Positions 7,120 through 14,674 of a stretch of DNA of 14,982 nt are shown here, one piece after another. The DNA is from Mariniphaga sp964624645. Its GTDB lineage: Bacteria > Bacteroidota > Bacteroidia > Bacteroidales > Prolixibacteraceae. The stretch is from positions 1 to 14,982 of the forward strand of contig CAZVAD010000064.1 in the NCBI GenBank assembly GCA_964624645.1, in the 5' to 3' direction. A program made the position numbers and the translations under genes. Each line of letters begins with the position of its first letter. Within the stretch, counting starts at the first letter, position 1. The notes under the pieces are model-generated. The model saw only the letters and a program-made list of their open reading frames with translations, was not told where the DNA came from and made no database searches.

Positions 7120-8589
7120 TTAAAGCTGTTTTATTTCAATTTTTGAAGACTCAGATTTAATATTTTTGCCTGTTCGTCTGATTTTAATATTCAGGTAGGC
7201 AAATAAAATACTCATCAGCGGACTGATTAGGTTGAAGAATGCGTAGGGGGCATAGGCAAAAGTTCCGACTCCTAAAATTTTTGATTGGGTTGCGCCACAT
7301 GTGTTCCATGGAATCAGCGCCGAAGTCATGGTTCCGCTGTCTTCGAGTGTCCGGCTGAGCACTTCCGGTGCAAGTCCTTTTTCCTGATAAGTTTTTTTGA
7401 ACATCCTTCCCGGAACCACAATCGCAATGTACTGGTCGGATGCGGTGGCATTAAAAAAGATACAGGTTCCCACGGTGGAGGTAACCAGGCCGCCTGTACC
7501 CCTGGCGTATTTAACGATTGTTTCTGTTATCCGGCGCAACAGGCCAGCCGATTCCATAGCGCCACCAAAAACCATCGCTGCCAGAATAAGCCACACGGTA
7601 TCCAGCATTCCGCGCATTCCGGAAGTGCTGAAAAGGTTATTGACGCTTTCATCGGTTGTGTGCAGGGAGATGTCGCCAAACATGGATTGCATCACCGAAA
7701 TGTAGGAAGACCGGATATAATTTTCACTGTTTCCGGCTATCTCTCTGATGATTTCCGGCTGAAAAATTACGGCAAAAACTCCGCCCAACAACGTTCCGGC
7801 AAGCAGCGCCGGAAGCGGTTGAACCTTCAGCATAATGATTGTCAGGAGGGCAACCGGCACAAGAAATAAAACGGGATTTGTGTTAAATGTCGCCTCAATA
7901 GCTGTTTTGACGTCTTCCACATGAGCCGGTGTTCCCGAATGACTGCCACTGAAACCAATCGCCAAAAACAGGATTAGCGTGATTGCCAGAGACGGGACAG
8001 TGGTGTGAAGCATATAGCGGATGTGCGTAAACAGATTGGTGCCCGCCATGGCTGAGGCAAGATTGGTGGTGTCGCTCAGCGGAGAGATTTTATCTCCGAA
8101 ATAGGCGCCGCTGATTATTGCCCCGGCAACAACCGCATCGTTTATGCCAAGCGTCTTTCCAATTCCCAGCAGTGCCACACCGATGGTTGCCACCGTTGAC
8201 CATGAACTGCCTGTGGAAACGCTCACAATGGAACAAACAATCACCGCCGTAAATAAAAACATTTTTGGAGTGATAATGTCAAGTCCGTAATATATCATGG
8301 CAGGAACCACGCCACTTATCATCCATGTGCCTGCAAGCGAGCCGATTAAAAGTAAAATTAAAATGGAGGGCATGGCGGATGCAATGGTTCCGACAATTTT
8401 CTTTCTGATTTTTTTCCAGGAAACTCCCAGCCTGATTGAAATAATCCCGGCAATCGCTGCCGAAAGCATAAGCGCTATCTGATTGGAGCCTTCCAGAGTG
8501 TTTTCAAATAAAAAAACATTGGACGTTAAAAGAATGATGAGAAACAATACAGGCAACAGAGCTGTAAACAAATTTGCTTCACGCTTCAT
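7120..8589 (-). CDS. nhaC: NhaC family Na+/H+ antiporter
   Basis: A 489-residue inner-membrane secondary transporter with about twelve hydrophobic segments. The NhaC family is recognised from GSSWSTVATIGVALLGIG, the ion-binding-type motif GDKISPLSDTTNLASAMAG, NATASDQYIAIVVPGRMF and EDSGTMTSALIPWNTCGA. The length is typical of NhaC and the end is a charged cytosolic tail. The expected role is exchange of external H+ for internal Na+, or in some members a coupled amino/organic acid exchange, contributing to pH and sodium homeostasis. The extramembrane stretch around residues 290-330 (SYISVMQSMFGDISLHTTDE) is family-typical. It is monocistronic, divergent from the TPR-like gene, with a possible -7 box at 8614-8621. 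The gene symbol marks family membership; specificity is not proven. Confidence 0.92.
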   Translation of the reverse strand: MKREANLFTALLPVLFLIILLTSNVFLFENTLEGSNQIALMLSAAIAGIISIRLGVSWKKIRKKIVGTIASAMPSILILLLIGSLAGTWMISGVVPAMIYYGLDIITPKMFLFTAVIVCSIVSVSTGSSWSTVATIGVALLGIGKTLGINDAVVAGAIISGAYFGDKISPLSDTTNLASAMAGTNLFTHIRYMLHTTVPSLAITLILFLAIGFSGSHSGTPAHVEDVKTAIEATFNTNPVLFLVPVALLTIIMLKVQPLPALLAGTLLGGVFAVIFQPEIIREIAGNSENYIRSSYISVMQSMFGDISLHTTDESVNNLFSTSGMRGMLDTVWLILAAMVFGGAMESAGLLRRITETIVKYARGTGGLVTSTVGTCIFFNATASDQYIAIVVPGRMFKKTYQEKGLAPEVLSRTLEDSGTMTSALIPWNTCGATQSKILGVGTFAYAPYAFFNLISPLMSILFAYLNIKIRRTGKNIKSESSKIEIKQL

Positions 8590-8613
8590 GTATCAATTTG
8601 TTTGGAAAATTGT

Positions 8614-8621
8614 CAAACTTA
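8614..8621 (-). promoter_or_regulatory. Possible -7 box of the nhaC-like gene
   Basis: The minus strand reads TAAGTTTG, a full TAnnTTTG match, 25 bases before the ATG at 8589. No good TTTG -33 element stands at the right distance. Confidence 0.4.
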
Positions 8622-8693
8622 TACTTTTTGCAGAACAACTGGCAGAAAATTGGAAAATTTAAGTGAAATAAAACATCAGGCATAAAATAATGT

Positions 8694-8723
8694 TTTGCAA
8701 ATAATTAAATGTATCTATATTCG
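8694..8723 (+). promoter_or_regulatory. Possible promoter of the TPR-like repeat gene
   Basis: TTTG at 8694-8697 is followed after 18 bases by TATATTCG at 8716-8723, one base off the TAnnTTTG consensus. The predicted start would be near 8731, about 20 bases before the ATG at 8750. Confidence 0.45.
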
Positions 8724-8749
8724 TTTTGGCTATTACTTGAAGTAATTAT

Positions 8750-11299
8750 ATGAAGAAGATTTGCTTTGAAATTATATTAACGTTTTTACTGATAAATGCT
8801 GTTTTTTTGCCGGCTTTTTCCCAGCGAAGCAACGGACTTGCCGTGGAAGGCGCCGTATCTGTGCAGGAAGGCGTTGTGGATGGTGCAATTATTCAGATGT
8901 ATCGCGATGGCAGGCGTCTCGATAACTATGGTATCGGTCCCGATGGAAATTATAAGGTTGAATTGAACTACAATCACGAATTTGTCCTGATTTTCAGTTG
9001 TCCGGGAAATTTTCCGCAAAAAATTGTTGTGGATACCAAAGTGCCGCGACAGGTACTTCAGTCTGATCCGATTTTTCCGCCGTTTCCTGTTAATATCAGA
9101 CTTTTCACGGAGATACCCGGAATTGAACGTACTTTCTCAGAAAATACGGTGATGAAGCTTTACTACAGCGAACGCGTGGATAATTTTATTTCCGATTTGT
9201 ATTATAACGAAGCGCAGATCAAGCACCTGATAGATCAGGCAATCCTTCAGTCGCAACTTATCAGCAGGGAAGCCGATTATCTGGCCGGACTGACAAAAGC
9301 TGAACTTGCCGAATTGCGGAAAGAATATGACCAGCTCATTAAGGAAGCAGAGAATGAGTACAAAAAAGAGGAGTTTTTGAAGGCGCTTGACGGATATCAG
9401 GCAGCAAGCAAAATATTTCCCAAGGAGCAGTATCCGAAAGACCGCATTGCGGAAATTAATGATTTGTTGGGCTTGCTGATGGTTGCCGGTGAAATGCAGC
9501 AGGCGCTGGCTGACAGGCTGAATGAGCTGATAAAGCAGGCAGATGAATTGTTCTCTGCAAAAAAATATCAGGAGGCGCGAAATGCTTACAACCGGGCGCT
9601 TTCGGTGGATGCCAATAACCGCCATGCGCAGCAGCGTATTGATGAAATTGCGGGAATCCTGAAACAGCAGCAAATGGAGCAGGATTATGCCGGACTGATA
9701 AAAAAAGCAGACAATTCTTTTAAGGAATTGCTCTATGTTGATGCGCAGAACACTTATCGTCAGGCTCTGGAATTAAAGGGAAACGAATCGTATCCGAAGC
9801 AAAGGATTGAAGAAATTGATAAAATATTGGCACAGCAGTCACAAAACGCAGAAAGATTGAAGGGTTACGACCAGGCAATTTTTCAGGCTGAGGTTAATTT
9901 TGAAAAGCAGATGTACGAGAAATCCATTTCCTTTTTTGAAAGTGCGCTCACCCACAAACCCGGTGATGAAGTGGCCACCCGGAGAATTCAGGAAATCAGG
10001 GATTTGCTGAATGAACTGGCAAACCGTACAATGTATGATAAATTGATAAAATCTGCCGATCGGTCGTTTCAGCGGAAACAGTATCCCGAAGCGCTGGCTG
10101 AATATGGGCAAGCCGTTGATTTGCTGCCAAAAGAAGAGTATCCACAGAATCAGATATCAAAGATAAATTCCATTATTGCTGAAGAAGCACGATTGGCCGC
10201 CGAAGCGGAAGCAGCCGAACAGGCTCGCCTTGCTGCGTTGCAGGCAGAACAGGACCGGCAGTACGCCCGTGCCATTTCCCGTGGCGACAGTCTGTTTACT
10301 TTGACAGATTATGATAATTCCAGAAGCGCCTATCAGTCGGCATTGCAGGTGAAACCNNNNNNNNNNNNNNNNNNNNNNNNNNNNNNNNNNNNNNNNNNNN
10401 NNNNNNNNNNNNNNNNNNNNNNNNNNNNNNNNNNNNNNNNNNNNNNNNNNNNNNNNCCAAAAGAGAGGCTTGCTGAGATTGAGAAGCTGTTGGCACAGCA
10501 GGAACTGGATGAAAATTACCGGAATATTATTTTGGCTGCCGATGGGTTTTTCAATGAGGAAGCGTGGGATAATGCGAAATCAGAATACGGAAAAGCTTTG
10601 GAAATTAAACCCGGCGAAAGTTATCCTGAAAATCAAATCACAAAAATCAACAATCTGATTCGTCAGCAACAGGAACGCATTTTGGCGGAACAGCGCGCGG
10701 CAGAAGATATTGAGCGAAGGAGGGCTGAAATTGAGAAACGACAGCAGCAGATGAGCGTACGGCAGGAGATGAATGAAGCTTCGCTTGATCAGTTGTACGG
10801 TGAATACATACTGCTGGCAGATGGCTTTTTTGACCGCAAGCGGTACAATGTTTCCCGTGCATGGTATTATAAGGCATGGGACGTAAAACCACAGGAGACC
10901 TATCCACCACAGCGAATCGATGAAATCAACAGATTGGTCAGAGGGTTGCTTCTCAGCCAGCGTGACCGGGATTATCAGGGATTCATAGATTTTGCGGATT
11001 CCACTTTCCGGGATAACCAGCTTGCTGTTTCCCGCGGATGGTACAACCGGGCGTTGACCATCAAACCGGATGAAACCTATCCGAAAGAGCAGTTGCAATC
11101 CATCGCCGGAATAATTGCTGAGCAGCTTGCAGCCCGCTCAGGCGAGCAGTTTTTGGGACTTAAGCAAAATGCAACTGAGGCGTTTGAAAACGGGAACTAC
11201 ACGGTAGCCCGCTTCTGGTATAAAAAAGCTCTATCCCTGAGACCCAATGATAAGGAAGTGCAGGAGGGACTATCAAAAATTGAAGAAGCTTTGAAATAG
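8750..11299 (+). CDS. Exported protein with regulatory-like domain and TPR-like tandem repeats (contains assembly gap)
   Basis: An exported protein of at least 815 determined residues. Residues 1-25 are a signal peptide ending LPAFSQ. Residues ~30-120 form a carboxypeptidase-regulatory-like beta-sandwich (VEGAVSVQEGVVDGAIIQMY, then GPDGNYKVELNYNHEF). A helical linker follows, then at least ten repeats from residue ~193 (nt 9326) to the C-terminus. Each repeat reads roughly Y-x3-I-x2-AD-x2-F...Y-x2-A-x3-Y-x2-AL-x-(I/V)KP-xExYP-x2-RI-x-EI and is followed by a variable Gln/Glu-rich linker. The unit is about 55-75 residues, longer than a 34-residue TPR because of the extra helix. Linkers after repeats 5 and 7 are long and coiled-coil-like (AEAEAAEQARLAAL; RRRAEIEKRQQQM). 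A 100-N gap breaks repeat 6, so the true length is unknown. The role is probably periplasmic scaffolding; no partner is visible. Confidence 0.85.
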   Translation: MKKICFEIILTFLLINAVFLPAFSQRSNGLAVEGAVSVQEGVVDGAIIQMYRDGRRLDNYGIGPDGNYKVELNYNHEFVLIFSCPGNFPQKIVVDTKVPRQVLQSDPIFPPFPVNIRLFTEIPGIERTFSENTVMKLYYSERVDNFISDLYYNEAQIKHLIDQAILQSQLISREADYLAGLTKAELAELRKEYDQLIKEAENEYKKEEFLKALDGYQAASKIFPKEQYPKDRIAEINDLLGLLMVAGEMQQALADRLNELIKQADELFSAKKYQEARNAYNRALSVDANNRHAQQRIDEIAGILKQQQMEQDYAGLIKKADNSFKELLYVDAQNTYRQALELKGNESYPKQRIEEIDKILAQQSQNAERLKGYDQAIFQAEVNFEKQMYEKSISFFESALTHKPGDEVATRRIQEIRDLLNELANRTMYDKLIKSADRSFQRKQYPEALAEYGQAVDLLPKEEYPQNQISKINSIIAEEARLAAEAEAAEQARLAALQAEQDRQYARAISRGDSLFTLTDYDNSRSAYQSALQVKXXXXXXXXXXXXXXXXXXXXXXXXXXXXXXXXXXPKERLAEIEKLLAQQELDENYRNIILAADGFFNEEAWDNAKSEYGKALEIKPGESYPENQITKINNLIRQQQERILAEQRAAEDIERRRAEIEKRQQQMSVRQEMNEASLDQLYGEYILLADGFFDRKRYNVSRAWYYKAWDVKPQETYPPQRIDEINRLVRGLLLSQRDRDYQGFIDFADSTFRDNQLAVSRGWYNRALTIKPDETYPKEQLQSIAGIIAEQLAARSGEQFLGLKQNATEAFENGNYTVARFWYKKALSLRPNDKEVQEGLSKIEEALK
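10357..10456. other. 100-N assembly gap inside tandem repeats
   Basis: Exactly 100 undetermined bases, the usual placeholder for a gap of unknown size. The left flank ends in the third base-less codon of QVKP and the right flank resumes with PKERLAEI. Sister repeats have exactly four residues between KP and the next P (KP-GESY-P, KP-QETY-P, KP-DETY-P). The missing DNA should therefore be 13 bases plus a whole number of repeat units, which also keeps the frame. Confidence 0.95.
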
Positions 11300-11306
11300 T
11301 ATCAAT

Positions 11307-12269
11307 CTAAACTTCCCACGTAAAAGCATCACGTATCACTTCCAGACTTTTGGGTACTGCAGTCATGGGATTTTCATTTCCTTCAAATTCAATGGAAATG
11401 TATCCGCGGTAGTTGACTTTTCTGAAAATTTCAGCTACTCTCTGGTAATCAATGTCAAGCGTGTACCACTTTCCACCGCCATAATAGGTTTTTGCCTGAA
11501 CCAGAAAAGTTTGCGGAGCCATCATTGCAAGTTGTTCGTACTGGTTTTCAAGAAAGTTTCCGGTATCGGAGGTGATTTGCAACCACGGTGAATCAATGCT
11601 GTTTACAATCCGTAAAACGCCTTCAGCAGTGCGGCCCAGTCCCCAGTGGTTTTCAAGGCCCAAAACCACTCCGCATTTTTCAGCTGTGGAAATACATTTT
11701 TCAATGGCGTCAATCACCCATTTGAAGCCTTCATCTTCGGTGTAACCTTCCAATACAGGCTCAATTCCTTTGTTGTCCATGAGTTCGTCAAAAGAGCCAC
11801 TGGTGCCCCAGCGTCCGGTGTTCAGGCGCATTGTGGGAATTCCCAGCTGATAGGCCAATTCAATCTGACGGATGGTCTTTTCCACTTCCGCCTGCCGTTT
11901 TTCCGGATCCGGGAAAACATATCCCTGATGTGTTGAAAAACCCATGATGTCAAGTCCTGCATGGAACGCCTGTCGTTTGAGTTTTTGCAGATAGTTGTTT
12001 TCTTCTGACTGCATTTGCACCAACAGGAACTCAATGCCATCAAAGCCCATTTCTGCTGCTTTTTCAATGCAGTCTTCAATGGGTACATTTTCTTTTGGCC
12101 CGTTAAACTGCCAGAATGAATAGGTGGAAACACCAACCGGATTTCTTCTGACATTTTTCTTTTGGATTTCGCTTTTTTTCTGTGATGCGGCACAGGAAGA
12201 AAGCCCGGTACCGGCCAGAATCAGAGATGAGTTGCGGATAAAATTTCTGCGGTTTGTTTTTTCTGCCAT
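11307..12269 (-). CDS. Exported sugar phosphate isomerase/epimerase-like TIM-barrel protein
   Basis: A 320-residue xylose-isomerase-like TIM-barrel protein. The N-terminus combines a twin-arginine motif (NRRNFIR, residues 6-12), a hydrophobic stretch, and a lipobox-like LSSC ending at Cys26, so it is probably a Tat-exported lipoprotein. The barrel starts at ~44 with PVGVSTYSFWQF. Other core pieces are GFDGIEFL (76-82), GLENHWG with likely metal ligand E206, TSDTGN with D235, and YISIEFEG with E294. At the strand where many relatives have a metal-binding His (VHxK), this protein has Q258 (LVQAKTYYGGG), so metal binding may be altered. The substrate is probably a sugar or sugar derivative but cannot be read from sequence. 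It converges with the TPR-like gene, with only seven bases between their stop codons. Confidence 0.88.
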   Translation of the reverse strand: MAEKTNRRNFIRNSSLILAGTGLSSCAASQKKSEIQKKNVRRNPVGVSTYSFWQFNGPKENVPIEDCIEKAAEMGFDGIEFLLVQMQSEENNYLQKLKRQAFHAGLDIMGFSTHQGYVFPDPEKRQAEVEKTIRQIELAYQLGIPTMRLNTGRWGTSGSFDELMDNKGIEPVLEGYTEDEGFKWVIDAIEKCISTAEKCGVVLGLENHWGLGRTAEGVLRIVNSIDSPWLQITSDTGNFLENQYEQLAMMAPQTFLVQAKTYYGGGKWYTLDIDYQRVAEIFRKVNYRGYISIEFEGNENPMTAVPKSLEVIRDAFTWEV

Positions 12270-12386
12270 TGCGGTATGATTTATTATTTTATTTTGACAT
12301 TAAAGTTATAAAAAATCTGAATAAATGAAAAGAATTTCTTGTTTTTCAGGAGTTTCCATGCCCCTTGCTTGAAAAGAAACACCATT

Positions 12387-12401
12387 TTACAAATTTTGTA
12401 A
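12387..12401. promoter_or_regulatory. 15-base palindrome, possible operator
   Basis: TTACAAATTTTGTAA has two perfect 7-base arms around one central base, about 118 bases upstream of the TIM-barrel gene start and downstream of the esterase stop. A dyad of this size fits a dimeric regulator site; I cannot name the regulator. Apart from this, the 248 bases between 12270 and 12517 hold only a weak TAACTTTA -7-like box (minus strand, near 12312-12319). Confidence 0.35.
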
Positions 12402-12517
12402 CTTTTTAGGGTAGATATTGAATCTGTCAATTTTGCAGAATAATCTGTAACGGGCTTACAAACGTAATTTTCAGAAGAAAATCGAAATGTTGTGAAATGT
12501 ATTGGGGAAGTCCGGTA

Positions 12518-14041
12518 CTATGGGAGCATATTTTTTATCTTTTCCCAAATTTGCTCCAGTACGGTTCTGTCATTGTATTTGTCGCAGTGCCCTGTCATGG
12601 GAGTAAACTCAATGATTGCGTCCGATTCAGGATTTTTCGCTTCCTGAAATGTTTCGTCCAGCGCGCGCAGAGCAGAATTAAGATAATATTCATCCATATC
12701 TCCCATCCATATCCGGATTTTACCACTCAATTTTTTCCCGATTTCTTCCCAGTGGGTTTCCACATAATGCTTCAAATCATATTTACGCCAGTGGTTGGCA
12801 ACTTCTCTGTTCATTTCACCGGTTTGCGGATGAAACAGTGGTTGGGGAAGTCCGTCTTCTCCTTTTGGGCTGAACAGGGCGGTAAAAGCGCCAATCTGTC
12901 CGCCAGATGTAGTGTAGGTGTTGTTCCATCCCAGAACATTTTCAAATTGTACAAAATCTTTTTGTGAAATAACCGGCTGGCCGGAAATATCCCGGGCAAT
13001 CGGACGCAGGTAGTCGTATTTATTGATGAAGGCATTCTCTTCTTCGTAAATATTGATGAGTTGAAAGTTCCCGAAGTCAACCGGATCGGGGCTGTAGGAA
13101 AAGCATCCGCCAAAGAAATCAGGATAAAACAGCTGGAGTGCCAGTGAAACCCAGCCGCCCGTGCTGCATCCGTCTAAAAACCGGAATTCAGGAGTTCCGA
13201 TTCCGCGGTAAGTTTTTTCAATATGCGGAATAAGTTCCTCAATCAACGCTGTCCCGTACGGGCCGCTGTTTTCGGAATCAAGCTGATAGCAGTCGCCAAA
13301 AGGGCCTGCGCCATCCAAAAAAACATTGATAATTTGTGGCGCTTCATCTGAAAGCCACCAGTTTAAAAAATTTTTATCCCACAAAACATACCGGTTGGCG
13401 CGGGTATAACGCCCTCCGTAACCGGCAATATTGTATCTGACCGGGTACTTCTTCTCCGGATTTTTCATAAATCCCGAAGGAAGAAGAACGGCGGCCTTAA
13501 GGTGTATTTCCCTGTTCCACCAGGAAGAAAGCCGTTCACTTTTCAGATTTACCTCTTTCAGCAGGTGATGGTTTGCCAGTTCCTGTTTTTGGATAATATT
13601 TTTCAACGGCAATTCAAGGGTTGTATCATTTTTGAAATTTATCCATGTGGTGGAACTGTATAAATTTCCGGCATTATCAATGCCGGGTTCTGCTTTGTTC
13701 TGATCCCAGAGTACCTGTATCGTATAGTTCCCTGCCGGGATTTGATTAAGATTAAAATCGGTAGTTTTCACTACACCGGAAGTTGCATCAAAGATGAAAG
13801 TTTCTTTTGGGTTCCAGTTATCAATATTCAGTGCAAAAATCATGTTCTCATTGCTGGGCCAGGTGTTGAGGCGGGGCTCGCCATACTTCCCGGGGCTTAT
13901 GAAAAGAAATAACCGTCCGCTGGGTTTAAAATGTTTCCGGTTCTCTTTTGAAACCGATGTTTTAACAGTGAGCGACCCGGTCTGTGCATGGATATGCTGA
14001 AGCGAAAATATAAAAAAGAGGACTACCCAATATTTTTTCAT
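12518..14041 (-). CDS. Secreted alpha/beta-hydrolase esterase (putative esterase family, PF00756-type)
   Basis: A 507-residue exported hydrolase. Residues 1-19 are a signal peptide (QHIHA|Q). Residues ~20-165 form a beta-rich N-terminal domain, and the catalytic alpha/beta-hydrolase domain begins at ~175 (REIHLKAAVLLPSGF). The nucleophile elbow is DGCSTGG with Ser293, the acid is in MGDMDEYY (D450, or D448), and the base is H485 in MTGHC, so the triad is complete. The pattern matches the esterase D/feruloyl-esterase-like family. Natural substrates may be acylated carbohydrates or siderophores; specificity cannot be assigned. The mature protein is likely periplasmic. It lies downstream of, and in the same direction as, the putative structured RNA, separated from it by a terminator-like hairpin. 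Confidence 0.9.
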   Translation of the reverse strand: MKKYWVVLFFIFSLQHIHAQTGSLTVKTSVSKENRKHFKPSGRLFLFISPGKYGEPRLNTWPSNENMIFALNIDNWNPKETFIFDATSGVVKTTDFNLNQIPAGNYTIQVLWDQNKAEPGIDNAGNLYSSTTWINFKNDTTLELPLKNIIQKQELANHHLLKEVNLKSERLSSWWNREIHLKAAVLLPSGFMKNPEKKYPVRYNIAGYGGRYTRANRYVLWDKNFLNWWLSDEAPQIINVFLDGAGPFGDCYQLDSENSGPYGTALIEELIPHIEKTYRGIGTPEFRFLDGCSTGGWVSLALQLFYPDFFGGCFSYSPDPVDFGNFQLINIYEEENAFINKYDYLRPIARDISGQPVISQKDFVQFENVLGWNNTYTTSGGQIGAFTALFSPKGEDGLPQPLFHPQTGEMNREVANHWRKYDLKHYVETHWEEIGKKLSGKIRIWMGDMDEYYLNSALRALDETFQEAKNPESDAIIEFTPMTGHCDKYNDRTVLEQIWEKIKNMLP

Positions 14042-14213
14042 TCCTTTTTAATTTGAGTTTTGCAGGAAAAGAATGGACAGCCAAATTAGTAAAAATTCTG
14101 GATAATGATTTTCAGGAAAAACTTATTGAAAAAGAGGGGAAAGCCTTTTTGATAGGAGAGAGGACTTTTTCGATTAAATCTGATTTTTTGTATGTGTATA
14201 AAACGCAACCCTT
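14042..14213. other. Intergenic stretch upstream of the esterase gene
   Basis: This 172-base stretch lies between the esterase start and the 3' end of the putative RNA. It probably holds the esterase promoter, but the best -7 candidate (TACTAATTTGG on the minus strand near 14083-14093) is one base short of TAnnTTTG. A plus-strand frame open from 14014 to 14217 has no ATG, and I did not call it. Confidence 0.4.
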
Positions 14214-14257
14214 ATAAAACAGTAATGGGAGCCAATCTTTTACGAAAAACTCCCATT
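14214..14257 (-). terminator. Terminator-like hairpin at the 3' end of the structured RNA
   Basis: On the minus strand AATGGGAG (14257-14250) pairs perfectly with CTCCCATT (14231-14224) across an 18-base loop, which can itself fold through TTTT/AAAA. It is followed by ACTGTTTTAT (14223-14214). The fold is plausible for intrinsic termination, although the U tract is imperfect. Confidence 0.55.
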
Positions 14258-14527
14258 CACCTGGGTTAACCGAAGTCTTCCCGAGTGCCAGGCTACTGTT
14301 ATTGTGGCCGGCGTTCATCTTTTTAGATGAGGCCCGGTACTCTTTGAACAGACTTTCTACGGTCTGCTCATTGAGCAGTCTGTTCGGCGTTCCGGTTTGC
14401 CTTCACAGACGAAGTGTCTTTCAGTGCTTTCTGCATTTCCGAAGAAATTTGCAGCTATCAACTGCGCCCTGCAACCTGAGTTGCCTGATGCGGTGCAGTC
14501 TGGCATTTCAAAAAACCGAAGTTTCTT

Positions 14528-14547
14528 TGTGCCTTCCTTTCGGTTGG
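14528..14547 (-). repeat. Hairpin motif copy B (GAAA loop) of the structured RNA
   Basis: On the minus strand it reads CCAACC-GAAA-GGAAGGCACA. CC and CC pair with GG and GG around a symmetric AA/AA internal loop, capped by a GAAA tetraloop and followed by CACA. It is identical to copy A outside the four loop bases. Confidence 0.7.
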
Positions 14548-14654
14548 CTGCCTCCTGCCTGAAGACTCAATCTTGAAAGAACTCTGGATTTCTTCCAGCT
14601 GAATGAATGAACCGTTGGTTTCCAGATTCCTGGTTCAAACTTCGGCTCCTCTGA

Positions 14655-14674
14655 TGTGCCTTCCCGAAGGTTGG
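14655..14674 (-). repeat. Hairpin motif copy A (UUCG loop) of the structured RNA
   Basis: On the minus strand it reads CCAACC-UUCG-GGAAGGCACA. It has the same stem, AA/AA internal loop and CACA tail as copy B, with a UUCG tetraloop in place of GAAA. It lies in the 5' fifth of the RNA, about 108 bases upstream of copy B in transcript sense. Confidence 0.7.

Noticed and set aside
7111..7132. Hairpin GCAGCTTAAAGCTGT around the nhaC stop
   Set aside because: The T-rich tail is on the plus strand, but the gene that ends there is on the minus strand, so it does not work as its terminator. The stem is short and may be chance.
14014..14217. Plus-strand open frame with protein-like composition (for example KEWTAKLVKILDNDFQEKLI)
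   Set aside because: It has no ATG; the only usual start is a TTG at 14053. It has no recognisable promoter and runs antisense to the esterase 5' end and the RNA 3' end. It may be a gene remnant, but I cannot support a call.
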